This document shows positions 29,958 to 38,934 of a stretch of 64,000 bases of DNA, one piece after another; the first letter of the stretch is position 1; the number at the start of each line of letters is the position of its first letter. This DNA comes from Chlorobiota bacterium (lineage in GTDB: Bacteria > Bacteroidota > Chlorobiia > Chlorobiales > Chlorobiaceae): assembly GCA_016866305.1 (NCBI GenBank), contig VGMX01000007.1, forward strand, positions 28,658 through 92,657. Reading direction: 5' to 3'. The notes under the pieces were generated by a model. That model worked only from the letters and a program-made list of their open reading frames with translations. It was not told the origin of the DNA and made no database searches. The position numbers and the translations under genes were made by a program.

Positions 29958-30083
29958 TTGAAAATTATCGTACCACTGGATGAAAATAACGGCGGAATTT
30001 CGAGGATGTGCGACCATTTCGGCAGCGGCATGTTGAACAGGGTTGGCCCGAAACAGGCCTGCGGAGGCCACGACTGCCACTGA
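29958..30083 (+). pseudogene. Internally deleted NifX/NifB-family mini-ORF
   Basis: A TTG start with AGGAGG seven bases upstream opens a 41-codon frame. It begins MKIIVPLDENNGG and RMCDHFGSG, the N-terminus of the dinitrogenase iron-molybdenum cofactor (NifX/NifB C-terminal) family, and ends CGGHDCH, like the His/Cys tail of some members. The central domain is gone. It probably derives from a full gene by internal deletion; the intact ribosome site means a short peptide could still be made. Confidence 0.5.
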
Positions 30084-30194
30084 AGAAGCAGACGGGAGGC
30101 AGGAGAGAGCGTGCAGGCCGGGTGTCGTTTCCGTATTCATTGCATGGTCTTCTCCCCTTGCCGGCATATATTTCCTGAAAAAAGGAGGCTCCCG

Positions 30195-31223
30195 ATGCAG
30201 GCCATGCTGCTCGACCGCATTGTTTCGCTTGACCTCTGCAGCACGCCCTTGCGGCTGGCGGAACTCCCCGTTCCCGTTCCGGGTCCGGGTCACGTGCTGC
30301 TGAAGGTGCATGCCTGCGGAGTCTGCCATACGGAGCTGGACGAGATCGAGGGACGTACGCCGCCCTCGTTTTTTCCGATTGTCCCCGGCCATCAGGTTGT
30401 GGGGACGGTTGTGCAGTGTGGAGACGGTGTTCCCGCCGACCTTGCGGGAAAGCGTGCCGGTGTGGCCTGGATTTTTTCAGCTTGCGGCATCTGCGATCTC
30501 TGCCGTTCAGGTCAGGAGAACCTTTGCGGAACGTTTCGGGCCACCGGCCGCGACGTCCATGGCGGGTATGCGGAGTACATGGTTGTTCCTGCTGTTTTTC
30601 TTCACCCCGTACCCGGGGTCTTCACGGACGAAGAGGCTGCGCCCCTTTTCTGCGCAGGAGCGGTGGGTTACCGGGCGCTCCGGCTTGCCGCCCTGCATGA
30701 GGGCATGCCTCTTGGTCTGACAGGTTTTGGCGCATCGGGCCACCTTGTCCTGAAACTCGCACGATTTCTCCATCCTGATTCACGGGTATATGTTTTCGCC
30801 CGCAACAGGGAGCAGCGGGAGTTTGCCCTCACGCTTGGCGCCGACTGGGCCGGAGATACCGGGGATGTTCCTCCGGAGTCCTGTGGAGCGATAATCGATA
30901 CCACTCCGGCATGGAAGCCGGTGCTTGATGCCCTCGACGTGCTGCGCCCCGGCGGCCGGCTGGTCATCAACGCCATCCGGAAGGAGTCCCATGATCGCGC
31001 GCTCATGGCCGGAATCGACTATGAACGTCACCTCTGGATGGAAAAGCAGATAACAAGCGTGGCCAACCTCACCCGGGCCGATGTGCGGGAGTTTCTCGAT
31101 ATCGCCGCCCGCATGAAGCTGAAACCCGAAGTTGAACGATACCCGCTCGAAGAGGCGAACAAGGCTCTTCTTGAGATACGGCAGGGAAAGATCAGGGGGG
31201 CGAAGGTGATTGTCGTCCAGTAG
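30195..31223 (+). CDS. Zinc-dependent alcohol dehydrogenase
   Basis: The 342-residue medium-chain dehydrogenase has the catalytic-zinc segment ACGVCHTELDEIEG (Cys44 region), the GHQVVG glutamate-containing loop and a four-cysteine structural zinc site (CGICDLCRSGQENLC). The coenzyme-binding loop reads GLTGFGASGHLV. The start at 30195 is set by a strong AAAGGAGG seven bases upstream; the frame extends further but without such a site. Substrate is unknown; primary alcohols or aldehydes are typical. Confidence 0.88.
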   Translation: MQAMLLDRIVSLDLCSTPLRLAELPVPVPGPGHVLLKVHACGVCHTELDEIEGRTPPSFFPIVPGHQVVGTVVQCGDGVPADLAGKRAGVAWIFSACGICDLCRSGQENLCGTFRATGRDVHGGYAEYMVVPAVFLHPVPGVFTDEEAAPLFCAGAVGYRALRLAALHEGMPLGLTGFGASGHLVLKLARFLHPDSRVYVFARNREQREFALTLGADWAGDTGDVPPESCGAIIDTTPAWKPVLDALDVLRPGGRLVINAIRKESHDRALMAGIDYERHLWMEKQITSVANLTRADVREFLDIAARMKLKPEVERYPLEEANKALLEIRQGKIRGAKVIVVQ

Positions 31224-31389
31224 CCGGGAGCCGATCCTGCCCCATGCGCAAGTATCGGTACCCGCTCACGGTTCTTTTCTTGTCCATCAGCCCTCTTTTG
31301 CGTAATCTGCTCAATGAGCGGTACCGATCCCAGCCCCTTTGCCGGCCCTGAAATGCCCTTTTACCGAAACATCACCAGGAGAACTCGTC

Positions 31390-32808
31390 ATGCCCCTGTA
31401 CTCGTCGCTCAGGATCCGCGAAAAGGATACCCCTGAAATCAGGGAATGGAAGCAGCGTACCGCCGGACGGCTGCTTGCGTTGCGCAAGGCGCTTGAAGCG
31501 CATGTCGCCGATGCGTCGTCAGCCGGATCCGCCGGTTCGGCCTGTGAAAGGAACGGCCGGCAGTGGCTGCGCCTTGCCACCTGGAATATCCGCGAGTTCG
31601 ATACCGCCAAATACGGAGGACGTCTCAAGGAGTCGCTCTATTTTATCGCTGAAATCATATCGCATTTCGATATCGTGGCCATTCAGGAAGTCCGTGAGGA
31701 CCTTGCCTGTCTGAAGACGGTCATACAGTTTCTCGGACGGCACGAGTGGGACTATATTGCCACCGATGTTACCGAGGGTTCGTCCGGGAACAACGAGCGC
31801 ATGGTTTTCGTCTACCGGAAAAACCATGTACGGTTCACCAGCATAGCGGGCGAGGTGACGCTTGAGAAAAACGACCTGATAACCGATTCCTCCGGTTTGT
31901 GTATCAGGGATCCTTCCGGGCTGAAGGTTGAACTTCCCGATGGTTTTGCTTTTTCACCTCCAGGCGATATTCCTGTTGTCAGAAGAAAAGGCCGGATGGT
32001 GCTGAAGCACGATCTTGCGCTTCCTCTTCCCGCCGGAGCCCGGATCGTTCTTCCCGAAGGCAGTATGCTTGTTCTGCCGCAGGGCTCTGCGGTTCCTGCT
32101 GAAAATGGCCAGGCTGTGCTTGATGCCGCTGTGCACCAGCAATGGACGCATCAGGCGCTCGTGCGGCCGCCGGATGATTCGCTGAGGGGCACGGGGCTGC
32201 AGTTCGCGCGTTCACCGTTTCTCGTGACCTTTCAGGCAGGGTGGCTGAAATTCATCCTCTGCACGGTGCATATCTACTACGGCACGGGCAATGAAGGCAT
32301 GGCGCGCAGAAACGAGGAGATCAGGAAACTCACGGGTTTTCTCTCGGAAAGGGCGCGCAGCGAACATGATTCCGATGCGGAGAACTTCTTTTTTGTGCTT
32401 GGCGATTTCAATATTGTCGGCAGGAACCATGTGACATGGCAATCCCTTCATGCAAACGGGTTTATGGTGCCTGCACAGCTCAGGAAAATTCCGGCCGGCA
32501 GCAATGTCGCGCGTGACAAGGCCTATGACCAGATCGCTTACTGGCAGCCGGATCGCACATCTGAACCCGGCTCCCCGTTCATCGACGTCGGCAATGCCGG
32601 TATCTTCGATTACTTCAAGGAGGTGTTCCGTTTCGGTGACGATGATCCCGATGGTGAGGACGAACGGTATTATGCCGAGCGGACAGCACGGCACAGTCTT
32701 GCATACAGGGAGTGGAGAACCTACCAGATGTCCGATCACCTGCCCATGTGGATCGAACTGAGAACCGATTTCGGTACGGATTATCTCACTGCGGTAGCCG
32801 TGGATTGA
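31390..32808 (+). CDS. Endonuclease/exonuclease/phosphatase-fold protein
   Basis: The 472-residue protein shows the EEP (DNase I-like) motifs in order: LATWNIREFD, DIVAIQEVRED (catalytic Glu), VLGDFNIVG and SDHLPMWIEL (C-terminal His). A long insertion of about 120 residues between the first and last motifs is beta-rich and contains repeated 'VxLPxGxxxxxP' elements. Substrate could be nucleic acid or a phosphoester; it cannot be told from sequence. No signal peptide is seen. Confidence 0.82.
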   Translation: MPLYSSLRIREKDTPEIREWKQRTAGRLLALRKALEAHVADASSAGSAGSACERNGRQWLRLATWNIREFDTAKYGGRLKESLYFIAEIISHFDIVAIQEVREDLACLKTVIQFLGRHEWDYIATDVTEGSSGNNERMVFVYRKNHVRFTSIAGEVTLEKNDLITDSSGLCIRDPSGLKVELPDGFAFSPPGDIPVVRRKGRMVLKHDLALPLPAGARIVLPEGSMLVLPQGSAVPAENGQAVLDAAVHQQWTHQALVRPPDDSLRGTGLQFARSPFLVTFQAGWLKFILCTVHIYYGTGNEGMARRNEEIRKLTGFLSERARSEHDSDAENFFFVLGDFNIVGRNHVTWQSLHANGFMVPAQLRKIPAGSNVARDKAYDQIAYWQPDRTSEPGSPFIDVGNAGIFDYFKEVFRFGDDDPDGEDERYYAERTARHSLAYREWRTYQMSDHLPMWIELRTDFGTDYLTAVAVD

Positions 32809-32833
32809 GTCGTCAGCAGACTCCTCCCGTCTC

Positions 32834-33634
32834 CTATCCGAGCATCAACAGGCTCACCGCCATGATCGCCATGCCGAGGATCAGGCCCGAAATGGCGATG
32901 TGGTGTTCACCGTACTCCTCCGCGGCGGGAAGCAGTTCGTCGAGCGAGATGTACACCATGATGCCGGCAACTCCGGCAAGCACGCCGCCGAACACCGTGG
33001 GCGTGAGGTACGGCTTGAGCAGGGCGTAGCCGATAACAGCGCCGAGCGGTTCGGCAAGCCCGGAAAGGAAGGAGTAGCTGAACGCCCTCATGCGGCTTTT
33101 CGTGGCGAAGTAGATCGGTACGGCAACAGCCATCCCTTCGGGGATGTTGTGCAGGGCTATGGTCGCGGCGATCACCGCGCCGAGGTTCTGGTTCGACAGT
33201 GCGCTGAAAAAGACCGCCAGCCCTTCCGGGAAATTGTGGATGGCGATGGCGGCTGCCGTGAAAATTCCCATGCGGTGCAGACGGGCTTCTTCGAGAGGTC
33301 CTTCGTTCAGGGTGCCGATCATCGACATTTCGTGCGGGTTTTCGAAATCCGGCACGAGCTGGTCGATCAGCCAGATGAAGAGCATGCCGCCGAAAAAAGC
33401 CGCGGTGATGATCCACGATGCCGTTTTGCCGGCGACCTCCTGTGCCACGGTACTTCCTGCCTGGGGCATGATTTCCACAAACGAGACGTACAGCATGATG
33501 CCGGCTGAAAACCCGAGGGCAAAGGTGAGGAACCGCTTGTTGGTATGATCCACCATCAGGGCGAGCAGGCTTCCTATGCCGGTGGAAAGTCCGGCCAGCA
33601 GGGTAAGGCCGAGAGCGGGGTAGAAGTTCTTCAT
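32834..33634 (-). CDS. zupT: ZIP-family metal transporter, ZupT-like
   Basis: The 266-residue membrane protein has eight predicted helices. The two metal-binding helices carry HNFPEGLAVF and HNIPEGMAVAV, the hallmark of ZupT-like ZIP transporters that import zinc and other divalent metals such as iron and manganese. A His/Glu-poor loop (FENPHEMSM) lies between helices 3 and 4. No metal-regulator box was recognised upstream. Confidence 0.92.
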   Translation of the reverse strand: MKNFYPALGLTLLAGLSTGIGSLLALMVDHTNKRFLTFALGFSAGIMLYVSFVEIMPQAGSTVAQEVAGKTASWIITAAFFGGMLFIWLIDQLVPDFENPHEMSMIGTLNEGPLEEARLHRMGIFTAAAIAIHNFPEGLAVFFSALSNQNLGAVIAATIALHNIPEGMAVAVPIYFATKSRMRAFSYSFLSGLAEPLGAVIGYALLKPYLTPTVFGGVLAGVAGIMVYISLDELLPAAEEYGEHHIAISGLILGMAIMAVSLLMLG

Positions 33635-33731
33635 GCAGTTCGGGAGCTTTCAGGGAGTTCTGGTTTCAGCGAAAAAAATACAGACACAAAAGGGAACATG
33701 CGTTCAGCCCCTGCGGTTCCTCCATGCCGCT

Positions 33732-34292
33732 TCAGCAGGTTTTTGCACCGGCGCTTTCGAGCATGCCGAACACCTCTTCGGGTGTGTTGCAGACCGAGTA
33801 GTAGCTGGCGTGGTCGGGTCTCACCATGCCCTCATCGGCGATCCGGGAGAAAAACGAGAGCAGGGTGTCCCAGAAACCGTTGCTGTTCAGCAGCAGGATG
33901 GGCTTGCGGTGGTGGCCGAGGTGTTTCCAGGTCACGATTTCCATCAGCTCGTCGAGGGTGCCGAATCCTCCGGGAAGCACCACGAACGCGTCGCCCCATT
34001 CGGTGAGCTTCATCTTGCGCTCATGCATGGTTTCAACCACGTGCAGTTCCGAAATACCGTAATGGGCAACCTCCTTCGCTTCCAGGAATCGGGGAATGAT
34101 GCCCCGTACGGTGCCGCCATGCTGCATGACGGCATCGGCCACGCACCCCATGAGGCCGACCTGGCCGCCGCCGAACACCAGTCCGATGCCGCGCAGGGCC
34201 AGGCCCCTGCCAAGTTCTTCGGCACTCTCGAAATAGGAACGGGGGGCATGGTTGCTCGAGCTGCAGTAGACGGTGACGTTCCTGATGTTCAT
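33732..34292 (-). CDS. LOG-family phosphoribohydrolase (TIGR00730 type)
   Basis: The 186-residue Rossmann-fold protein has the PGGFGTLDELME motif that defines the LOG family, plus FGGGQVGLMG near the N-terminus. Members hydrolyse nucleoside 5'-monophosphates to free base and ribose 5-phosphate; plant homologues activate cytokinins. In bacteria the natural substrate is usually AMP-like. Its start overlaps the stop of the glycosyltransferase gene upstream (ATGA), giving a three-gene operon with the chlorophyll synthase. Confidence 0.9.
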   Translation of the reverse strand: MNIRNVTVYCSSSNHAPRSYFESAEELGRGLALRGIGLVFGGGQVGLMGCVADAVMQHGGTVRGIIPRFLEAKEVAHYGISELHVVETMHERKMKLTEWGDAFVVLPGGFGTLDELMEIVTWKHLGHHRKPILLLNSNGFWDTLLSFFSRIADEGMVRPDHASYYSVCNTPEEVFGMLESAGAKTC

Positions 34293-34936
34293 GGCCGGAG
34301 CGGGTTGAAGGTTTTCGTGATGCTGTCGTTTGCGCGTGTGTAGATGTAGGTTTTGGGATCCTCGATTTTCCGCAGCCGGAACCGGCTTTCAGCTCTCGCC
34401 CACAGTTCGGTTTCGCCTGCGTAGGCGAGCGGCCTGAAGCCTCCCAGTGCGATGAACACATCGCGCCTTCCGAAAAGCGTCGGGCCGACGATGCACTCCC
34501 GGATGTCGATCATCCTGTCGGGATTGTAGCAGTCGGGGACGAAAATATCACCTTCCGTATGAAAGCCTCCGACGATCATATCGATTTCAGGGTTTTCCTG
34601 CATGAATCCGATCCGGCTTTCGAGATGTTCCGGCCGGTAGCTGTCGTCGCTGTCCAGAAAGGTGACCCACCGGCCGAATGCCGCCTGGATCCCGGCGTTG
34701 CGCGTCATGTTCAGCTTGCGGTTGCCGTGCTTCAGATAGCGGATGGCGCTGTGCCGTTCAAGGTACGGGTTCACCACATTGAAGGTGTCGTCGGAGCTGC
34801 CGTCGTCCACCACGAGCAGTTCCCAGTCTGTCCAGGTCTGCGCGATCACGCTTTCGACGGCTTTCGGCAGGAGCCCGGCCCGGTTGAAGGTGGGCAGGAT
34901 GACGGAAATTTCCGGCAGTTCGGTGAAGCGCATCAT
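34289..34936 (-). CDS. Family 2 glycosyltransferase
   Basis: The 215-residue enzyme has a GT-A fold with the opening SVILPTFNRAGLLPKAVESV, the nucleotide-sugar motif VVDDGSSDDT and the DxD-like FLDSDDSY. It has no membrane segment, so it is probably cytoplasmic or peripheral. The short length suggests only the catalytic domain. It overlaps the chlorophyll synthase gene upstream by four bases. Acceptor and donor are unknown. Confidence 0.88.
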   Translation of the reverse strand: MMRFTELPEISVILPTFNRAGLLPKAVESVIAQTWTDWELLVVDDGSSDDTFNVVNPYLERHSAIRYLKHGNRKLNMTRNAGIQAAFGRWVTFLDSDDSYRPEHLESRIGFMQENPEIDMIVGGFHTEGDIFVPDCYNPDRMIDIRECIVGPTLFGRRDVFIALGGFRPLAYAGETELWARAESRFRLRKIEDPKTYIYTRANDSITKTFNPLRP

Positions 34937-35934
34937 GGCCTTGATGCTCTGATGGCGAAAGCCGAGACCAGCATGCCTGCCACGAGGAAGTTCTGCGCGA
35001 TGGCGTTGTAGCGGACATCCATGGTTCTTGGCGAGCGTACGAGGCTGAACTGCAGGAGGAACTGCGGCACGATCAGCCCGGCGGCAACCGCACCGTACAG
35101 AGGCTGGCCGGAGAGCGCGAGCCAGAACGCGGCAAGCAGCTGGCCAAGGTTGATCAGCCCGGCGGCAATAAGTGCGGCATTCTTTTCGCCGAATACGGCC
35201 GGCAGGGTCCTGACACCGGCCAGCCGGTCGCCGTCCACCGATTTGAAGTCGTTGATGGTCATGGTGCCGGTGCTGGCGACGGTGTACGTGGCGGCAACGA
35301 CGAGTGACGGAAGCAGGGATTCGAGGGTGAGCTCGGGGTTGTAGGCGATTTCACCGGCAACCCACGGGATGATGAGGTACGATACCGCCACGATGATGTT
35401 GCCCGCCCAGAGCCGTTTCTTGAGCTTGATGGGGTTCGCGCTGTACAGGTGCGCATTGATGATGCCGATCACCACGTAAAAGCCGATAAGCGGGTGGATC
35501 AGGTAGCCGGCAATGACCGAAAGCGCAGACCAGATGGCGATCAGCACGGTAGCGCTGCGCAGTGAAATGGCCCCTCCCGGAATCGGCCGGTCAGGTTCGT
35601 TGATCTGGTCGAGGTCACGGTCGAAGTAGTCGTTGAGCATCTGGCAGGTTCCGGTGGCCAGCGGCCCGGTCAGCAGCATTGCGAGCAGGAACTTCGTTCC
35701 CCCAAGGTCTTCCCAGCCGAACCGGCCGCTGGCCACCGCACCGCAAAGAAAGCTCCACATGACGGGAATCCAGGTGACCGGCTTGAGGAACCGAACGAAG
35801 AGGGTGAGCTTCGAGAGCGCCTCGGTCGAGCGGTTCCGGGGCGCGATGAGCTTGCGTACATTCAGCTCGCGTGTCACGCCGTTTGCCGTTTTTTTCGTTG
35901 TCTGCCGATGCTCTTTTGAGTCCGTTGCCCCCAC
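34933..35934 (-). CDS. bchG: Bacteriochlorophyll synthase (BchG/BchK type)
   Basis: This UbiA-family prenyltransferase has eight to nine membrane helices and the motif NDYFDRDLDQINEPDRPIPG, which binds the polyprenyl diphosphate, and a second Asp motif in NDFKSVDGDRLAG. These are typical of chlorophyll synthases, which attach the phytyl or farnesyl tail to bacteriochlorophyllide. Green sulfur bacteria have separate enzymes for BChl a (BchG) and BChl c/d/e (BchK), and I cannot separate them here. No ATG precedes the conserved part; the GTG at 35934 is a guess, and 35877 is another option. Confidence 0.75.
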   Translation of the reverse strand: MGATDSKEHRQTTKKTANGVTRELNVRKLIAPRNRSTEALSKLTLFVRFLKPVTWIPVMWSFLCGAVASGRFGWEDLGGTKFLLAMLLTGPLATGTCQMLNDYFDRDLDQINEPDRPIPGGAISLRSATVLIAIWSALSVIAGYLIHPLIGFYVVIGIINAHLYSANPIKLKKRLWAGNIIVAVSYLIIPWVAGEIAYNPELTLESLLPSLVVAATYTVASTGTMTINDFKSVDGDRLAGVRTLPAVFGEKNAALIAAGLINLGQLLAAFWLALSGQPLYGAVAAGLIVPQFLLQFSLVRSPRTMDVRYNAIAQNFLVAGMLVSAFAIRASRP

Positions 35935-36161
35935 GATACCGCTGTTAAAGGATAAATAATACTGCCGGCCTGAAAAATAACACGTTGGGAGCAAAGAAGA
36001 GAATGCCTTCTGCGTCAAAGTCGGTTTTTTACCGTCCTCCCGGCCATTCCCGTTGCATGTCCACTGTAATTTCAGTAAGATACAGGTGCAGTAAAAGAGT
36101 GGAATCACGCCGGTGTTCCATGCCGGTTTCCGGCTCATGAATTCTGACTCCTGTGACACCC

Positions 36162-36446
36162 ATGCAATTCATTCTTGTGACCTACGACATCGAAAACGAC
36201 CGGAGGAGAACGAGAATCCACAAGGTGCTCAAGGGGTACGGTGTTGCCGTGCAGTACAGCGTGTTCGAGTGTTTCATCTCCGACGATGACTATGCCGGAC
36301 TTCGCCGGAGGCTGTTGAAGCTGATGGACCCGAAACACCCGATCGACAGCATCCGATATTACCACCTCTGCCGGGGCTGCGTCGAACGGGTGGATGTTGA
36401 CGGCAACCGTCCGTTCGAGATTGCAAGTCCCTTCGTGATTTCCTGA
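36162..36446 (+). CDS. cas2: CRISPR adaptation protein Cas2
   Basis: Cas2 forms the bridge of the Cas1-Cas2 spacer integrase. The 94-residue protein has the beta-1 signature MQFILVTYDIENDRRRTRIHK with the conserved Asp, and the VQYSVFEC segment. The frame could also begin at a GTG at 36153, nine bases upstream. It lies 44 bases before the RT-cas1 gene on the same strand and is GC-rich like the host genes. Confidence 0.95.
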   Translation: MQFILVTYDIENDRRRTRIHKVLKGYGVAVQYSVFECFISDDDYAGLRRRLLKLMDPKHPIDSIRYYHLCRGCVERVDVDGNRPFEIASPFVIS

Positions 36447-36490
36447 GTGGAGTTTCCTGTACAGGCTTTCCAACAACCAGCTCTTGAGCG

Positions 36491-38686
36491 ATGGGATGGC
36501 TCTACAACCAGATGGCGATGCCTGAAACCGTTTTCCAGGCATGGTACAAGGTGGCCTCGAACGACGGCAGGCCGGGTTACGACAACACATCCATCGAGGA
36601 GTACTCCCTCCGGCTCGATGACAATCTCAGGTCGCTTTCGCAGTCGCTGCTGACCGGCAGCTACCGGCCCGGACCGCTCCTGAAACTCGTGATGCTGAAG
36701 CCGGACGGCAAGGAACGGGTGCTGCTTATTCCCGGCGTGATGGACCGGGTGGCGCAGACCGCCGCAGCCATCATGCTGAACCCCATTATCGAGGCCGAAC
36801 TCGGTTCCTGCGCCTTCGCGTACCGTCCCGGCATATCGCGCCTGGGTGCGGCGCGCGAAATCGAGCGGCTGCACCGCGAAGGGTACCAGTGGGTGCTCGA
36901 TGCCGACATCCGCAACTTTTTCGACAACGTGCGTCACGACCTGTTGTTTCAGCGGCTTGCGGAGCTGCTGGACGACCGCGAACTGATCGCACTCCTGCAC
37001 CGGTGGCTCACCGCGGAGATCGTGGACGGCCTCAACCCCAGGAAGCGCAACGTCATGGGGTTGCCGCAGGGCTCGCCGCTCTCCCCGGTGCTGGCGAACC
37101 TGTACCTCGACCGGTTCGACGAGCAGATGGAAAAGGAGGGGTTCAGGCTGGTTCGGTTCGCCGACGACTACCTCGTGCTCTGCAGGAGCCGCCCGAAAGC
37201 CGAAGCCGCCCTCAAGCTCTCCGAAAGCGCGCTTGCCGGACTGAAGCTCGAGCTCAACAACGAGAAGACCCGCATCACCACCTTTGCCGAAGGGTTCAAG
37301 TATCTCGGCTACCTCTTCATCCGTTCGCTGGTGATTCCCACGAAAATGCACCCCGAGGAGTGGTACGACAAGCTTGGCAGGTTCAGGCTGCGCAGGAAGA
37401 GCCTGCATGCCGCTCCGGCAGATCCCGATGTGATGGCTGACGAGCGTGCGCAGTTCGAGCTTGAGACCGGTGAGGGGGAGAAGATCGAGCTGTCGAAAAA
37501 CGAACTGCTGCAGACCGAGTTCGGCTCGAAGCTGCTGGAGAGCCTCGAAGAGAAGCAGGTGAATGTTGACGACTTTCTCGACCGGCTTTCACGCCAGGAC
37601 GAGGAGCGGCAGCGTGAAAAACGGGAGGCGCTGAAGAAGCTGTACTCGCCGTTTCTCAATACGCTCTACCTGCAGGAGCAGGGGAGCATCCTGCGAAAGG
37701 ACGGTGAGCGGTTCAGCATCGAAAAGGAGGGCGCGGTGGTGAAAGAGGTGATCGTGCGACGCATCGAGCAGGTGGTGGTGTTCGGCAACGTGGCGCTCAC
37801 CACGCCGGTCATGCAGTACTGCCTGCAGAACGAGATACCCGTGGTTTTCCTGTCGCAGCACGGCAGCTATTTCGGCAGGCTGGAGGCCACCATGGCCGAC
37901 AATGCCGAAATGCAGCGGTTCCATTTTCTGCGCTCCATCGACGAGCCCTTCGCGCTTGAAATCGCCAGAGCCATCGTCGGAGCAAAGATCGCCAACAGCC
38001 GGGCCATGATCCGACGCCGCAAGGCCGCCCTGCAGCGCCGTGACGACGACGGGAACGGCCGGATGAAGGCAAACCTCGAAATCATGGCCGATCTTGCCGC
38101 CAAAGCCGCCACATGCGAGGATATCGAGGTGCTGCGCGGACTTGAAGGCAAGGCCTCCGCGCTCTATTTCGAATGCTTCGGCCGGTTTTTCCGCCGTGAC
38201 CTGCCGTTCCATACCGCGTCGTTCCAGCGGGTGCGCCGTCCGCCCACCGACCCGGTGAACAGCCTCCTGAGTTTCGGCTACTCGATGCTGCACGCCAATG
38301 TGTTCTCGATGGTACGCATGAGCGGCCTGAATCCCTATATCGGCTTTCTGCATGCCGAACGCAAGGGGAACCCTGCCCTGGTCAGCGATCTGGTGGAGGA
38401 GTTCCGCACGGTGATCGACTCGCTGGTGCTCTACACCCTGAACCGGGGTTTGCTGCAGGAGCGTGACTTCTATTACCGCAAGGACCAGCCGGGCTGCTTT
38501 CTCTCGAACGACGCCCGCAAGAAGTACCTCGGCATATTCGAGTCGCGCATGTGGCAGGAGTCGCGCGACGGCTGCACCGGCCGGACGCTGAACTTCCGGC
38601 GGCAGATCGAGAAGCAGGTGGAGATCATGCAGGAGGTGATAGCCGGAACGAGGATGCAGTACGATCCGTACCGGGTAACCTGGTGA
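36491..38686 (+). CDS. cas1: Reverse transcriptase-Cas1 fusion
   Basis: The 731-residue protein joins two enzymes. Residues about 10-290 are a group II intron-like reverse transcriptase with the first catalytic Asp in VLDADIRNFFD (Asp138), the GLPQGSPLSPVLANLYLD motif and FADD at 223-226. A charged linker (300-380) follows. Residues about 385-731 are Cas1 with likely metal ligands Glu552 (LEGKASALYF), His621 (GFLHAE) and Asp633 (SDLVEEF). All visible catalytic residues are kept. Such fusions can acquire spacers from RNA. No Cas6 domain is fused; cas6 is separate at 49.1 kb. Confidence 0.97.
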   Translation: MGWLYNQMAMPETVFQAWYKVASNDGRPGYDNTSIEEYSLRLDDNLRSLSQSLLTGSYRPGPLLKLVMLKPDGKERVLLIPGVMDRVAQTAAAIMLNPIIEAELGSCAFAYRPGISRLGAAREIERLHREGYQWVLDADIRNFFDNVRHDLLFQRLAELLDDRELIALLHRWLTAEIVDGLNPRKRNVMGLPQGSPLSPVLANLYLDRFDEQMEKEGFRLVRFADDYLVLCRSRPKAEAALKLSESALAGLKLELNNEKTRITTFAEGFKYLGYLFIRSLVIPTKMHPEEWYDKLGRFRLRRKSLHAAPADPDVMADERAQFELETGEGEKIELSKNELLQTEFGSKLLESLEEKQVNVDDFLDRLSRQDEERQREKREALKKLYSPFLNTLYLQEQGSILRKDGERFSIEKEGAVVKEVIVRRIEQVVVFGNVALTTPVMQYCLQNEIPVVFLSQHGSYFGRLEATMADNAEMQRFHFLRSIDEPFALEIARAIVGAKIANSRAMIRRRKAALQRRDDDGNGRMKANLEIMADLAAKAATCEDIEVLRGLEGKASALYFECFGRFFRRDLPFHTASFQRVRRPPTDPVNSLLSFGYSMLHANVFSMVRMSGLNPYIGFLHAERKGNPALVSDLVEEFRTVIDSLVLYTLNRGLLQERDFYYRKDQPGCFLSNDARKKYLGIFESRMWQESRDGCTGRTLNFRRQIEKQVEIMQEVIAGTRMQYDPYRVTW

Positions 38687-38934
38687 AATCGAAGCTCCTG
38701 CAGGGCAACACCGGATTTTCCGATAAAAAGGCAATAACTGCTTATAGAAAAAGGTTTAACGGGATTTGTGCGAAAAAATGAGCGTCGATTTTGTATAACT
38801 GAATAAAAATGCATAAGATACAGATGCCGTACAGCAGTAAAATCAGGCCATTGTCCCTTGACATCACTGATTTTTCCATGAGCGTCGATTTTGGCCCCGG
38901 CAGCCCTTGCCAGTCAAGGGTTTCCGGAGGCACT
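38687..38934 (+). promoter_or_regulatory. CRISPR leader
   Basis: This 248-base non-coding stretch lies between RT-cas1 and the first repeat, at the end of the array where repeats are perfect, so it is the leader. It contains the 16-base direct repeat ATGAGCGTCGATTTTG at 38778-38793 and 38878-38893, exactly 100 bases apart. A CCCTTG/CAAGGG inverted repeat at 38904-38920 ends 14 bases before the first repeat. A TTGACA at 38858 lacks a good -10 partner. Confidence 0.75.

Noticed and set aside
36447..36490. Possible separate Cas6 domain or gene between cas2 and RT-cas1
   Set aside because: The gap is 44 bases and the fusion begins directly with the RT domain; the only Cas6 is at 49.1 kb.
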